NCBI GenBank assembly: GCA_014695195.1
Contig: JACJNW010000022.1
Span: forward strand, 208,033-272,032
DNA length: 64,000 bases
Source: Cyanobacteria bacterium FACHB-DQ100
GTDB lineage: Bacteria; Cyanobacteriota; Cyanobacteriia; Leptolyngbyales; Leptolyngbyaceae
Direction: 5' to 3'
Part shown: piece by piece, positions 36,445-46,630 of the stretch
Numbering within the stretch: the stretch's first letter is position 1
How the letters are laid out: every line of letters begins with the position of its first letter
Position numbers and translations under genes: made by a program
Notes under the pieces: model-generated
The model's input: the letters and a program-made list of their open reading frames with translations, nothing else
Databases searched by the model: none
Told to the model about the DNA's origin: nothing

Positions 36445-38454
36445 ATGTCTGTTTTTCTAGAAGTTGACCACGTTGATAAGGTTTTCCCGCTCAAGGATGG
36501 CGGTGAATACATTGCGCTCAAAAACATCGAACTCAAGATCAAACAAGGCGAGTTCATTTCATTCATCGGACACTCTGGCTGTGGTAAGTCCACGCTGCTG
36601 AATATCATTGCGGGACTCGATCAAGCATCCACAGGCGGTGTAATTCTCGAAGGGCGACAAGTCACAGAGCCAGGACCCGATCGCATGATGGTGTTCCAGA
36701 ACTATTCGCTCTTACCCTGGAAGACAGTCCGCGAGAACATTGCATTAGCGGTCGATAAGGTGATGAAAGATGCACCAAAATCAGAGCGGCAAAGTGTAGT
36801 TGAACATCACATTAATATGGTAGGACTGCGCCATGCAGCCGACAAAAAGCCGAAAGAACTATCCGGAGGGATGAAACAGAGAGTTGCGATCGCTCGCGCT
36901 CTGGCAATTCGTCCGAAGCTGCTCTTACTCGATGAACCCTTTGGAGCATTAGACGCATTAACGAGAGGCAATCTACAACAGCAGTTAATGTCGATCGCAC
37001 AGGAGAACAATGTCACCTGCATTATGGTGACCCATGACGTCGATGAAGCTTTGCTGCTCTCCGATCGCATTGTGATGTTAACGAACGGCCCGGAAGCTCA
37101 CATCGGACAAATTCTATCGGTGCCGATTCCCCGTCCGCGTAATCGTTTAGAAGTAGTGAATCATCCCAGCTACTATGCGTTACGCAATGAGATGATCTAC
37201 TTCCTCAATCAGCAGAAACGGGCGAAGAAACGCCAAGTCAAAGAACGAGTGTCGATCGCCCGCAATGGCTTAGAGAAGGTCAATCTCGAAATCGGTTTTG
37301 TTCCCCTCACAGACTGTGCACCGCTCGTGGTTGCACAAGAAAAAGGCTTCTTCAAGAAGCACGGGCTAGAACAAGTCACACTCAGCCGCGAACCAAGCTG
37401 GAAAGCGATTTCGGAAGGCATTCGCACCGGACGACTCGATGCAGCGCAAATGGTAGCAGCGATGCCGTTAGCCATGACGTTGGGCTATGGAGGTCATGCC
37501 CCTCAGCCGGTCGTGACTGCACTGGTGACATCGCGCAATGGAAATTCGATTACGCTGAAAAAATCTTTCTTGGAGCAAGGAGTCCGATCGCTCTCTGACT
37601 TCAAACGCTTCCTCGAAGAGACGCAAGATCGCGCTCATACTTTGGGTGTGGTTTATCCGACTTCAATGCACAATCTGATGCTGCGCTATTGGTTAGCATC
37701 CGGGGGCATTGATCCCGATCGAGATCTAGCCATCACCATTGTTCCACCACCGCAAATGGTTTCTAACTTAGTGGCAGGCAACATTGATGGTTACTGTGCG
37801 GGCGAACCCTGGAACTCTCGCGCTGTCAAAGAAGGATCAGGCTATGTGATTGCAACCGATTTAGATATCTGGCAAGGACATCCTGAGAAAGTGCTAGGCG
37901 TGCGCGAAGGTTGGACACATCAACACCCAGAGACGCACAATGCTCTAGTCAAAGCTCTGCTCGAAGCGTGTGAATACTGTGACGATCGTAGAAACCGCGA
38001 AGAAATTCTCAGTCTGCTAGCGCGCCCTCAATACGTGGGTGCAGCCGCAGAATACGCCCGCCCTGGATTCATTGATGCTTACGACAAAGGCACAGGCGAA
38101 ACTCCAGCCAATCTCCTCCGCTTTAATCAGTTCCATGTGGACAATGCGAACTGTCCCGGTCGCGTTGAAGGACTCTGGATTCTAACTCAGCTTGCCAGAT
38201 GGGGCATTACTCCCTTCCCGCGCAACTGGATCGAAGTCACCGATCGCGTCCGTCGCGTCGATCTCTATGGTCGCGCTGCCCGTGAAGTTGGCTTCCCGGA
38301 CAATGAAGGTGATCGTAGTTCCTTCTCACTTTTCGATGGCAAAGTGTTTAATCCTGATGATCCGATCGGCTACCTTAACAGCCTAGAAATCCATCGCGAG
38401 ATTCGCATCGAAGAAGTCAACCTTGATGCAGTCGAATCTCCGATCGCAGCCTAA
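36445..38454 (+). CDS. nrtC: Nitrate transporter ATPase fused to an NrtA-like regulatory domain
   Basis: Residues 1-270 are an ABC ATPase: Walker A GHSGCGKST, signature LSGGMKQR, Walker B LLLLDEP. After a linker, residues about 285-669 resemble NrtA (IGFVPLTDCAPLVVAQEKGF, VPPPQMVSNLVAGNIDGYC, GEPWNSRAV). In Synechococcus this cytoplasmic domain lets ammonium inhibit nitrate uptake. ATG 36445 is chosen because the protein then starts MSVFLEVDHVDKVFPLKDGG, as in relatives; the frame stays open 20 codons upstream, inside nrtB. Confidence 0.95.
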   Translation: MSVFLEVDHVDKVFPLKDGGEYIALKNIELKIKQGEFISFIGHSGCGKSTLLNIIAGLDQASTGGVILEGRQVTEPGPDRMMVFQNYSLLPWKTVRENIALAVDKVMKDAPKSERQSVVEHHINMVGLRHAADKKPKELSGGMKQRVAIARALAIRPKLLLLDEPFGALDALTRGNLQQQLMSIAQENNVTCIMVTHDVDEALLLSDRIVMLTNGPEAHIGQILSVPIPRPRNRLEVVNHPSYYALRNEMIYFLNQQKRAKKRQVKERVSIARNGLEKVNLEIGFVPLTDCAPLVVAQEKGFFKKHGLEQVTLSREPSWKAISEGIRTGRLDAAQMVAAMPLAMTLGYGGHAPQPVVTALVTSRNGNSITLKKSFLEQGVRSLSDFKRFLEETQDRAHTLGVVYPTSMHNLMLRYWLASGGIDPDRDLAITIVPPPQMVSNLVAGNIDGYCAGEPWNSRAVKEGSGYVIATDLDIWQGHPEKVLGVREGWTHQHPETHNALVKALLEACEYCDDRRNREEILSLLARPQYVGAAAEYARPGFIDAYDKGTGETPANLLRFNQFHVDNANCPGRVEGLWILTQLARWGITPFPRNWIEVTDRVRRVDLYGRAAREVGFPDNEGDRSSFSLFDGKVFNPDDPIGYLNSLEIHREIRIEEVNLDAVESPIAA

Positions 38455-38460
38455 ACTTCA

Positions 38461-38483
38461 AGGATCAGAAACCTTCTGATCCT
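38461..38483 (+). terminator. Hairpin between nrtC and nrtD
   Basis: A perfect 10-bp stem (AGGATCAGAA / TTCTGATCCT) with a 3-base loop lies six bases after the nrtC stop and is followed by pyrimidine-rich sequence. It may act as a partial terminator or mRNA end. Confidence 0.55.
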
Positions 38484-38514
38484 CTATTCTTCTCACTCCT
38501 CTACTCCCCACCTT

Positions 38515-39351
38515 ATGCAAATTCTCTCCGCTCAAACCTCTCAAACCGAAGCTCTCGCCGTCGCTCCTTTTGTCGAGATTGACGGAGTTTCCAAGGTCTA
38601 CCCGAAAAAAGATGGTGGCGAAGCTGTCATTCTTCAAGATGTGAATCTGACTGTTGCTGAAGGTGAGTTTGTCTGTGTCATTGGTCACTCCGGCTGCGGT
38701 AAGTCTACCCTGCTGGACATGGTTTCAGGGTTTGGTCAGCCCACTACGGGCGAAGTGCGCGTTGAGGGTAAACGAGTGCTGCAACCGGGGCCTGATCGCA
38801 TGGTCGTGTTCCAAAACTACTCGCTTTTGCCTTGGAAAACTGCATTCGAGAACATTTATCTCGCGGTAAATGCAGTCTATCCAGAGAAGTCTAAAGCAGA
38901 TAAAACCGAGATTGTGCATCAGCACTTAGCAATGGTTGGACTCGAAGAAGCAGCCAACAAAAAGCCAGGACAGCTATCGGGAGGCATGAAGCAAAGAGTC
39001 TCGATCGCTCGCGCCCTTGCGATCTATCCACAAGTGCTGATTCTGGATGAACCGTTTGGTGCGCTCGATGCCATCACTAAAGAAGAACTGCAAGAAGAAC
39101 TGCTGCAAATCTGGTCACAGCACAAAGTTACAGTGCTGATGATTACGCATGATATTGATGAAGCCTTGTTTCTTGCCGATCGCGTAGTGATGATGACCAA
39201 CGGGCCTGCAGCAAACATCGGCGAAATCATGACTGTTCCATTTGCTCGTCCCCGCGATCGGGCAGCACTAATGGAAGACCCGCAGTATTACACCCTGCGG
39301 AACCAGGCACTTGACTTTCTATTTGGTCGCTATGCTCACGATGATGAGTAA
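38515..39351 (+). CDS. nrtD: Nitrate transporter ATPase
   Basis: NrtD is the second ATPase of the nitrate importer and pairs with NrtC. The 278-residue protein has Walker A GHSGCGKST (about residue 60), DRMVVFQNYSLLPWKTAFEN, signature LSGGMKQR, Walker B VLILDEPFGALDA and the H-loop ITHDIDEAL. It lacks the NrtA-like C-terminal domain, as expected. It follows nrtC by 60 bases and is followed by a 14-bp hairpin. Confidence 0.95.
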   Translation: MQILSAQTSQTEALAVAPFVEIDGVSKVYPKKDGGEAVILQDVNLTVAEGEFVCVIGHSGCGKSTLLDMVSGFGQPTTGEVRVEGKRVLQPGPDRMVVFQNYSLLPWKTAFENIYLAVNAVYPEKSKADKTEIVHQHLAMVGLEEAANKKPGQLSGGMKQRVSIARALAIYPQVLILDEPFGALDAITKEELQEELLQIWSQHKVTVLMITHDIDEALFLADRVVMMTNGPAANIGEIMTVPFARPRDRAALMEDPQYYTLRNQALDFLFGRYAHDDE

Positions 39352-39365
39352 ACGTTGACAAAGCG

Positions 39366-39405
39366 GATCGTACCGAACAAAGCTGAGGATGTGTTCGGTA
39401 CGATC
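39366..39405 (+). terminator. 14-bp hairpin after nrtD
   Basis: GATCGTACCGAACA (39366-39379) and its exact complement (39392-39405) enclose 12 bases. There is no T-run. The 246-base gap to the next gene holds nothing else recognisable, so narB may have a weak promoter of its own or depend on read-through. Confidence 0.6.
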
Positions 39406-39597
39406 GCAATCTGATGCGCTTGTAGCGGTCGGATTTAATCTTGAAGAAGTATCAGCTCGTAACTGATAACACAGTTCAACTCGAAGCCCCCCAATCAGAA
39501 TGAACTGAGACTTGAAGGCTCTATCTCTCACTGTTGGCTTTGTGGGATTCATGGTTCGGATTTGTTTTCTTTCAGGGCTGGCTCCCCCCTTGATTTC

Positions 39598-39843
39598 ATG
39601 ACTTCAATCTTGTGCTACTACATCAACTCAACTAGACAGCTTCAGCAAATCCGGTTACAAAACAATCCTGATTTATCCCTCGATCGCATTGTATTCCCTG
39701 GGGAAAAATTTATTTTTGAAGCCTTACCCGAAGAACTGCTAGAAATCTATACGTTTACTGCAACCGGATTGCAATTGCTGCAAACGATCGCTTGTCCGCA
39801 CCTTCAAGTCCTTCAGCGTCCGCCAGCAGAACTTGAGACATAA
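39598..39843 (+). CDS. DUF1830 protein
   Basis: From ATG 39598 this 81-residue protein reads [20 protein letters not shown], then [20 protein letters not shown] and ends with a CPHL motif. This fits DUF1830 (PF08865), a small cyanobacterial family of unknown function. The frame is open for 12 more codons upstream. It lies 17 bases before narB and is probably co-transcribed with it, suggesting a role related to nitrate reduction. Confidence 0.8.
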   Translation: MTSILCYYINSTRQLQQIRLQNNPDLSLDRIVFPGEKFIFEALPEELLEIYTFTATGLQLLQTIACPHLQVLQRPPAELET

Positions 39844-39860
39844 CAGGGAGAGAACCATTT

Positions 39861-42086
39861 ATGGCTGAACCAACTAAAACGCTCTGCCCCTACTGTGGGG
39901 TTGGCTGCGGCTTAGAGGTGCTGCCGCCTGCCTTGCCGGGTAAAGCCATCAACCGCGCCTCAGATGGAACACCGATTTGGAATGTGCGCGGCGATCGCGC
40001 TCATGCTTCCAGTCAAGGATTAGTCTGTGTCAAAGGAGCAACGATCGCAGAATCCCTCCACAAAGATCGCCTGCGCTATCCGATGCTGCGGGATTCACTG
40101 GATGAACCGTTTCGACGGGTGACTTGGGAAGAGGCGCTTTCTAAGATTGTCGATCGCATTCGTTTAGTGAAGTTTACGCAGGGCGTAGATGCGATCGCGA
40201 TGTATGGATCGGGACAGTTCCAGACCGAGGATTACTACATCGCGCAGAAGCTAATGAAAGGCTGTCTCGGTACCAATAACTTTGATGCGAATTCCCGATT
40301 GTGTATGTCTTCGGCAGTTGCGGGATATCTTCAAAGCTTTGGCTCAGATGGCCCGCCCTGCTGTTATGAAGACTTAGAGCAGACCGATTGTGCGTTTCTA
40401 ATTGGAACGAATACGGCAGAATGCCATCCGATCGTCTTTAACCGCTTTCGTCGCTACCACAAGAAAAATCGCGATGTGAAGCTTGTGGTTGTAGATCCTC
40501 GTCGGACTGAAACTGCTGAAGTGGCTGATCTGCATCTGGCAATCAATCCCGGTACGGACATCGACTTGATGTATGGCTTAGCTCACCTATTGCTGCGCTG
40601 GGGAGATATCGATCCGGCATTTATTGATGCCCACACGAACGGGTTTGAAGACTTCAAAGAAGTGATTCGCCACTATCCGCCCGATGTCGTATCAGTTCGG
40701 TGTGGCATTGCTGAAGTGGATTTGCTCACGGCTGCACATTATTGGAGCCAATCGAAGCGGGTGCTGTCCATGTGGTCGATGGGGATCAATCAATCCTCAG
40801 AAGGCACAGCAAAGGTGCGATCGATTATTAATCTTCACTTGCTCACCGGGCAGATTGGCAAACCAGGAGCAGGCCCCTTCTCACTCACCGGGCAACCGAA
40901 TGCAATGGGAGGACGGGAAGCAGGTGGCTTGTCTCATTTGTTGCCGGGATATCGATCGGTCATGAACGCCGAACATCGCGCCGAACTTGAGCAGCTCTGG
41001 CAGCTTCCTTCAGGTGCAATCTCGCCGCATCCCGGTCGCACAGCTTGGGAGATGATCACAGGGCTGGAAACCGGGGAAATTGGGATGCTCTGGGTAGCAG
41101 CAACAAATCCAGCCGTAAGTATGCCAGATTTGGAGCGGACAAAAGCGGCGCTGCGTCGATCGCCTTTCACGGTGTATCAAGAGTGCTACTATCCAACCGA
41201 GATGGCAGACTATGCTCATGTGTTGCTACCGACAACGCAATGGAGCGAAAAGACGGGAGTTATGACTAATTCTGAACGGCGCGTGACGTTGTGTCCGCAG
41301 TTTCGGGTGGCTCCGGGTGAAGCGCGAACCGATTGGGAAATTTTTGCAGAAGTTGGACGACGATTGGGCTATCGCAAGCAGTTTGCGTTTAACTATTCGG
41401 CTGAAGTCTATGCGGAATTTGTGCGGATTACCCGCGATCGACCTTGTGATCAATCCGGATTGAGTCATACTTTCTTACGCGAAATGGGCGCAACGCAATG
41501 GCCTTTTTCCAACAAAGCCGAACTAACTCCACAAAAAACCGAAAACGCGAAACGCCTTTATACCGATTTGAAGTTTCACACTGCTGATGGCAAGGCACGG
41601 TTCTCTAACGTCTACTCGCGTGGATTAGCAGAACCGCCCGATGATACCTATCCGTTTGTGTTAACGACAGGTCGATTGTATGGACATTGGCACACTCAGA
41701 GCCGCACCGGACGAATCGAGAAAATTCGCCAGATGTATCCGAATCCATTCATTGAGATTCATCCCAAGGATGCAGATCAGTTAGGCATCGAAGCTGAGGA
41801 ATGGATTGAAGTGCGATCGCGGCGAGGCAAAGCAAGATTTCCAGCCAAGATCACAAAAGCGATTCCGCCGGGAACAGTGTTTGTGCCGATGCACTGGGGC
41901 GCATTGTGGGCAGAGCAAGCTGAAGCGAATGCGTTAACGCATGAAGTCGCTTGTCCAGACTCGAAGCAACCCGAACTGAAAGCCTGTGCGGTTCAATTGA
42001 TTCCGATCGCAGCGATCGATGGCTCCGATTGTGAAAGCGACACCAGCGAGTCAACGCAGGCTACACTTCTTGCCTCTGCTTCTTAG
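39861..42086 (+). CDS. narB: Ferredoxin-nitrate reductase
   Basis: NarB reduces nitrate to nitrite using ferredoxin or flavodoxin, with one [4Fe-4S] cluster and Mo-bis-MGD. The cluster cysteines are C9, C12, C16 ([10 protein letters not shown]) and C56 (GLVCVKG). The molybdenum-ligand Cys is probably C148 in [12 protein letters not shown]. Other molybdopterin-binding regions are [38 protein letters not shown], and [18 protein letters not shown]. At 741 residues it has normal length. It completes the nitrate pathway encoded upstream. Confidence 0.96.
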   Translation: MAEPTKTLCPYCGVGCGLEVLPPALPGKAINRASDGTPIWNVRGDRAHASSQGLVCVKGATIAESLHKDRLRYPMLRDSLDEPFRRVTWEEALSKIVDRIRLVKFTQGVDAIAMYGSGQFQTEDYYIAQKLMKGCLGTNNFDANSRLCMSSAVAGYLQSFGSDGPPCCYEDLEQTDCAFLIGTNTAECHPIVFNRFRRYHKKNRDVKLVVVDPRRTETAEVADLHLAINPGTDIDLMYGLAHLLLRWGDIDPAFIDAHTNGFEDFKEVIRHYPPDVVSVRCGIAEVDLLTAAHYWSQSKRVLSMWSMGINQSSEGTAKVRSIINLHLLTGQIGKPGAGPFSLTGQPNAMGGREAGGLSHLLPGYRSVMNAEHRAELEQLWQLPSGAISPHPGRTAWEMITGLETGEIGMLWVAATNPAVSMPDLERTKAALRRSPFTVYQECYYPTEMADYAHVLLPTTQWSEKTGVMTNSERRVTLCPQFRVAPGEARTDWEIFAEVGRRLGYRKQFAFNYSAEVYAEFVRITRDRPCDQSGLSHTFLREMGATQWPFSNKAELTPQKTENAKRLYTDLKFHTADGKARFSNVYSRGLAEPPDDTYPFVLTTGRLYGHWHTQSRTGRIEKIRQMYPNPFIEIHPKDADQLGIEAEEWIEVRSRRGKARFPAKITKAIPPGTVFVPMHWGALWAEQAEANALTHEVACPDSKQPELKACAVQLIPIAAIDGSDCESDTSESTQATLLASAS

Positions 42087-42215
42087 CGGTTTCTGCAAGC
42101 ATAGATTCTACCTAATTGTTGTTGATAGAATCCGCGATGTAACAAAGCACACGATTCTCTTTACGGCGATCGCCGTGACTCGGTATGCTCTCAGCAGTAG
42201 AGGTGGTAGGTATTT

Positions 42216-42680
42216 ATGCGGCGCTCCCTGTGGAAATCCTTGCGTGAGGGAATGAAAGACGATAATTTTCTCGGTTTCCTCGAACGAATTGAGGGCGGGG
42301 TTTCCAAGATCCTGTCGATCATGATGCTGCTGGTGATTTTTTTATCAGTGTTTCAACTCGGCAGAGTGCTGTTTGTTGAACTCACCTCGATTTCACCGAA
42401 TGACAACTCGACCAGAGTTCTGTTTACAATTTTTGGTTTGTTTTTGAATGTTCTGATCGCGTTTGAGATTCTAGAAAACATTACCGCTTACTTGAAAAAG
42501 TACGTCATTCAAGTCGAGTTAGTCATTGTGACTTCACTGATTGCCGTGGCTCGAAAGATCATCATTCTCGATTTAGAGAAAACGGCTGGACTCGATTTAA
42601 TTGCGCTGGCAGCCGCGATTCTTGCCCTTTCGGTTAGCTATTGGCTGGTTCGCAAAGTTCCCCCAAGAAATCATCATTAA
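42216..42680 (+). CDS. PsiE-family membrane protein
   Basis: The 154-residue protein has an N-terminal amphipathic region (FLGFLERIEGGVSKILSIMM) and four hydrophobic segments (about 33-55, 65-90, 100-120, 127-147), with KKYVIQVELVIVTSLIAVAR typical of PsiE (PF06146). PsiE was named as phosphate-starvation-inducible in E. coli; function unknown. It lies 129 bases after narB in the same direction and 11 bases before the nitrate-reductase-associated gene. Confidence 0.75.
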   Translation: MRRSLWKSLREGMKDDNFLGFLERIEGGVSKILSIMMLLVIFLSVFQLGRVLFVELTSISPNDNSTRVLFTIFGLFLNVLIAFEILENITAYLKKYVIQVELVIVTSLIAVARKIIILDLEKTAGLDLIALAAAILALSVSYWLVRKVPPRNHH

Positions 42681-42691
42681 GGAAGCGATCG

Positions 42692-43150
42692 ATGAGTCCT
42701 TTTTTTCAGTTTGAATCTGATTTTGTTGATTCGCTCCGCTGCATTCCGATGATTGTGCGATACAAGTTAGATACTTGTGGTGTCAAACTAAAGTTACATC
42801 AATGGAATAAGTTTAGTGAATCCGATCGACAACAGACCGTTGATGCGCCTTGCAGCACAGAAGATGAAGTTCGCAAGTACAAAGAATTATTACACCAGCT
42901 AATCGAGCAGCGGACAGGAGAGACAGCAACGGACTTAGCGATCGATGAGAATCCCTCGTGGAATGATGCGGTCAATATTCCTGAAAGCGTGATTCAACAA
43001 GCTGAAAGAGTTGGCGTGAGGATTACACCCAAGCAATGGCAAACACTCACGCCAATTCAACGGTTTGTATTGATTAAGTTAAGTCGATCGTCGCATGAGA
43101 ACGCGAATTTTCTACCTGCTGTGAAGGAGTTTCAGTTGGTTCCGGTGTGA
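42692..43150 (+). CDS. Nitrate reductase-associated protein
   Basis: The 152-residue protein begins at ATG 42692, eight bases after AAGGA, and reads MSPFFQFESDFVDSLRCIPM, IVRYKLDTCGVKLKLHQWNK. This matches the 'nitrate reductase associated protein' family (TIGR02664), encoded next to narB in many cyanobacteria. Its mechanism is unknown; a role in NarB maturation is inferred. The frame remains open for 17 codons upstream, overlapping the PsiE-like gene. It is the last gene of the nitrate cluster. Confidence 0.88.
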   Translation: MSPFFQFESDFVDSLRCIPMIVRYKLDTCGVKLKLHQWNKFSESDRQQTVDAPCSTEDEVRKYKELLHQLIEQRTGETATDLAIDENPSWNDAVNIPESVIQQAERVGVRITPKQWQTLTPIQRFVLIKLSRSSHENANFLPAVKEFQLVPV

Positions 43151-43372
43151 ACTCTAACCACGCTTGATAAAGCACTAAACGATTTCTTGACGTTGTGGGT
43201 GACGATCGAACCGAATAGTAACAGCTTGTGTTGTGGTCTGCATTATGGGCATTACTTATGGGTTAATGCTGCTGGCTGAGCCGATTTTACGCATTATTCA
43301 TAACGGTGCTGCAATTCAATCTCTGATATCGGTCACAAATTTAATTTTTGTTGTAGGGTGCGATCGACCACG

Positions 43373-43786
43373 TTAATCAGGAAATAGAATGACAAAGCCT
43401 TCTTGGGTAAAGTGTTTGTCGTGAGTCAAAACTTCAATGATTCCAAGTTGGCGCATCGTATTCATTGAGATGCAATCAGTGAGGCTGTATTCTTTGTCGG
43501 GTCGATTTTCATAGAGTTCAACACCTGCAAGAAACGATTCATGAGTTTGTTGAATCACCTGAATTCTACGATTTGTCATAGCACTCTTAACAAGTTCAAC
43601 AGCGCGGTTTCGCATAAGAGTGCCACGAGTCGAAGAGAAAGCCAGAACCTCAACAAAAACTTCGTCTGTTGTAACGATTTGCGTTTTGTTGAGCTTGGCT
43701 GCAACAGTCTTAACCCTTAAATGCCATTCATCGCCTGGATTAATAAATGCGATCCAATAAAATGTGTCAGCAAAGACAGCTTTCAT
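43373..43786 (-). CDS. PIN-domain toxin
   Basis: The 137-residue PIN domain has the active-site acids in VFADTFYWIAFINPGDEWH, DEVFVEVLAF, SLTDCISMNTMRQLGI and LTHDKHF. It is probably the RNase toxin of a type II system. Its start overlaps the stop of the antitoxin gene by four bases (ATGA). All active-site acids are present. Confidence 0.85.
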   Translation of the reverse strand: MKAVFADTFYWIAFINPGDEWHLRVKTVAAKLNKTQIVTTDEVFVEVLAFSSTRGTLMRNRAVELVKSAMTNRRIQVIQQTHESFLAGVELYENRPDKEYSLTDCISMNTMRQLGIIEVLTHDKHFTQEGFVILFPD

Positions 43787-44088
43787 TTCGGTCTCTTGGG
43801 ACTTCCGTAGATGTAGTGATCATGTTGTTCTGCACCATCTTTTGGAAGCTGAGCAATTTCTTCCTCAGTCATGTCGGCGGTTAACCGTTCCATAAGTTCT
43901 AACAAAGTTTCATCTTCTGTCTCAATTGGTTCATCTGCATTGAGCGCATTATCGTGCGGGGTGGCTTCCAGACTAGGTTGCTGTCGATCGTGTCGAGATT
44001 GAGTCATTTGCAGAAAATGAAACAGTTCTTCCACTACAGCGTCTGGTGCTTGTCTGATAGCTTCAATGAGTTTTTCTTTAGTATTCAT
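43783..44088 (-). CDS. Antitoxin of PIN-domain pair
   Basis: The 101-residue acidic protein starts MNTKEKLIEAIRQAPDAVVE then ELFHFLQMTQSR, a helix-rich antitoxin N-terminus like DUF2281. The middle is disordered (40-65) and the tail reads LLELMERLTADMTEEEIAQL then PKDGAEQHDHYIYG, as in tails that wrap PIN toxins. It precedes and overlaps the toxin gene, the usual order for this class. Confidence 0.75.
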   Translation of the reverse strand: MNTKEKLIEAIRQAPDAVVEELFHFLQMTQSRHDRQQPSLEATPHDNALNADEPIETEDETLLELMERLTADMTEEEIAQLPKDGAEQHDHYIYGSPKRPK

Positions 44089-44111
44089 CTGATTACTCCG
44101 GTTTGTTCATC

Positions 44112-44258
44112 TCATTCTATGGTTGTCGATCGAATCTGTTTCTCATTATCTGAAATCTTCTCACTTAGCCCTTGTGCGAGGTGAGCAATGAGGCGCAGTT
44201 GTTCTTCGGGGGGTAGCTATTCTGCGGCTTGGATCAGTTCACTGAGTTGTTTTGACAT
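44112..44258 (-). pseudogene. Small antitoxin-like gene with an internal nonsense codon
   Basis: From ATG 44258 the frame reads MSKQLSELIQAAE, then TAG (44217-44219), then LPPEEQLRLIAHLAQGLSEK and ends at TGA 44112. A single C-to-T change (CAG to TAG) would explain it, since relatives read 'QLPPEEQL'. The rest of the frame stays open, so decay is recent, or the codon is read through. Its ATG overlaps the stop of the NACHT gene (TAATG), so it was translationally coupled to it. Confidence 0.75.
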
Positions 44259-46630
44259 TATTTTCTCTTCCGCTTCTCAATCTCTGATATTGGCAATAAT
44301 AACGTCTCTTCAATTTCCTGCCGCACGTCACGACTCACATAACAATCGCTATTGAGACAATCAAATAACAGCTCATTTGCATCGTAATACTGCTTCAGTA
44401 AGGCCTTTTGCTCATTAGTGAATTGCCAATCGTGACCGATGTTGCGATACGTTCTCATAATTTCTCTTAGTTTTTCTGCCCAACATTCTCGATTAAGTTG
44501 CCATTTCTCAGCAAACTGCTCATCTTGCCATGATGGTAATTGGTTCTGTAGCTCTAAAAGTTCATTTTCAAACTTCATAACCCTTTGCTCCAGTTCGCTA
44601 CCTGAAACATAAAAGTCACGATCAAAAATATCATCTACGAGAACATCATCAAAATTTAGAGGAGGGGGATATCCTGCCCCTAAAGACATGTTCAGCCATG
44701 CTACTGTATAGCTACTATATAAATTCCAATCAAGTCTAAATGTTTCGGAGAATGAATCAAATTTCCATTCGCTAGTTTCACTGAAATTATGAGAGAAGAT
44801 TAAGTCGAATCTAAAAGAGTGATCAATTTCAAGATTAATAGCTAATTCACGAGAAATGTAGAACGCACGAGCAAGCATTTCTTTCATATCCTCATTAAAA
44901 CGATCTCGACAGAACTCAATCGCTCTGTGTCTTACCCAAGTTAAAAAGATTTGTATTTCTTTCTCAGAATTGACTAATCCATCAATATTAGTTTTCATAG
45001 CTATGACTAGATCATCAGCATTCGGCAGCATATTGACTGTCAATAAACCAATTTCCCGCCAGCGCTTTTCACCAACATTCTCTAACAAAGGCTCAAAAGT
45101 CGATCGATTAATTATCTCCCGCGCTACGAAATACTCCTGAAACGTCAAATGTGAAAACGAGTAGATTCCCTTCGCTCTTTCAACAAGTAGCCCGTGTTGA
45201 GATTCTATTGACTTCAATACCGCCTCACTATCGACCTGTAGCGCTTCTGGATCAGTTGCTACATCGGGTAGATTGCGAATGTAATCGCTGATATAGCCTT
45301 CTAGAATCCGTTGTTTGATGAAATAGTCTTTATTTGTAAAAGTGGTCAGCGCAATCTGGCTTAAGAGGTCTTCTTTGCGCTTGAGTGAGAGTTTTTTGTA
45401 AACCTGATCGCGATCGATTCTCCGACTCGCATCCCATTTTGTCAGCAGAACGCGCAACCCTCGATCGTACAATTCCGCCCGATTTTTCGGAAACTCTAGC
45501 GACTCTTCACATTCCAAGCAAATCAGCGTCAGCAACAACGGATTCGAGGCTAACTCTTTGATCGGTTCATTGTTGTTGAGATTTTCGATTAACGTCGTCG
45601 ATCGTTCTTCTGCATGATCCGGATCTTTACATCGGAACCAATTCAACACAAAGATTGCAATCTGTTCATCATCAAAGTCTGCCACCTCTACTTCAGTAAA
45701 CTTCTCAAACGTATATTCTTTGGAAGCAATCCGACAGGTCATCACAAACTGATTCTTCGGATATTGCCTTGAGAATTGCTCAATGTGGCCGATCGTGCGT
45801 CGTGTATCTTCCTCGCGCACTTCATCCAGTCCATCAAGCAATACCAGCAGCTTTCCTTGATTGAATAATTGCTCTGCAATCTCAGCATTATTTCCTGCAT
45901 TCACAATCGATCGAATATAGCTCCTGAGATCCGGCTGCCCATCTAATTCTGCAAACCGCTTCAGCGTGATAAAAATCGGAACGCGATCGCCAAACTCAAG
46001 ACTCTCAATACAAGCCATCGCCAAATACTTCAGAAATGTAGTCTTTCCGGCTCCAGGCTTGCCCAACACCATTAACTTACTGTGCCGCTTCACTGCTTCG
46101 AGTCCCAACACTCGCTTCTCAGTGATGCCGCTCAGCCCAAATCGATCGAACTCCTCAGGCGTCGAACCCATCAGCAATTGCTCAATCCGTAGCCGTCTAT
46201 GCTTGGTCAAGCGCTCCAAGATATTCACATTTGTATAAATGCCACGATCGCCCGTTAGCTCGATCGGCTGCGTCATATCCAAAACGCGCATCGTGCTGCA
46301 TTGCTCATGGATGAACGATCGCACACTTCCGCGAATGCTTTGCACGATCGCATCGATTTTCTCAATTTGTTGGTTCTCTTGCTCTGAAGTTTCGGCAATT
46401 TCTTCAGAGTTATACAGGCCACTAATCGATCGCCAATCGAGCTTTAAAGTTTCACAAATTTGTACAAACAAGATTCGATCAACAGGTTTGCAATTAAAGA
46501 ATTTGCTGATTGTCGAAAGAGAAAGCCCTGTCCTTGTAGAAAGCTGCTGCTGCGTAATGCCAAGATCAGTCAGCGCGTCCCTTGCTGCCTTTTTGCCCTC
46601 CGGAGTAGCTTGAAGCGACTTCTCAACCAT
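44258..46630 (-). CDS. HTH-NACHT NTPase, candidate conflict/antiphage protein
   Basis: The 790-residue protein has an N-terminal helix-turn-helix (about 20-70; TQQQLSTRTGLSLSTISKFF), a linker, and a NACHT NTPase: Walker A GKPGAGKTTF (190-199), Walker B LLVLLDGLDEV (261-271), then FVMTCRIAS and the NACHT helical region (about 330-530). The C-terminus ends with LFDCLNSDCYVSRDVRQEIE and TLLLPISEIEK, the pattern of the NCH2 helical domain seen in cyanobacterial NACHT proteins. Bacterial NACHT proteins have been shown to protect against phages, often by cell death. No separate nuclease or effector domain is recognised. It may sense invaders or regulate the small genes around it. Confidence 0.88.
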   Translation of the reverse strand: MVEKSLQATPEGKKAARDALTDLGITQQQLSTRTGLSLSTISKFFNCKPVDRILFVQICETLKLDWRSISGLYNSEEIAETSEQENQQIEKIDAIVQSIRGSVRSFIHEQCSTMRVLDMTQPIELTGDRGIYTNVNILERLTKHRRLRIEQLLMGSTPEEFDRFGLSGITEKRVLGLEAVKRHSKLMVLGKPGAGKTTFLKYLAMACIESLEFGDRVPIFITLKRFAELDGQPDLRSYIRSIVNAGNNAEIAEQLFNQGKLLVLLDGLDEVREEDTRRTIGHIEQFSRQYPKNQFVMTCRIASKEYTFEKFTEVEVADFDDEQIAIFVLNWFRCKDPDHAEERSTTLIENLNNNEPIKELASNPLLLTLICLECEESLEFPKNRAELYDRGLRVLLTKWDASRRIDRDQVYKKLSLKRKEDLLSQIALTTFTNKDYFIKQRILEGYISDYIRNLPDVATDPEALQVDSEAVLKSIESQHGLLVERAKGIYSFSHLTFQEYFVAREIINRSTFEPLLENVGEKRWREIGLLTVNMLPNADDLVIAMKTNIDGLVNSEKEIQIFLTWVRHRAIEFCRDRFNEDMKEMLARAFYISRELAINLEIDHSFRFDLIFSHNFSETSEWKFDSFSETFRLDWNLYSSYTVAWLNMSLGAGYPPPLNFDDVLVDDIFDRDFYVSGSELEQRVMKFENELLELQNQLPSWQDEQFAEKWQLNRECWAEKLREIMRTYRNIGHDWQFTNEQKALLKQYYDANELLFDCLNSDCYVSRDVRQEIEETLLLPISEIEKRKRK

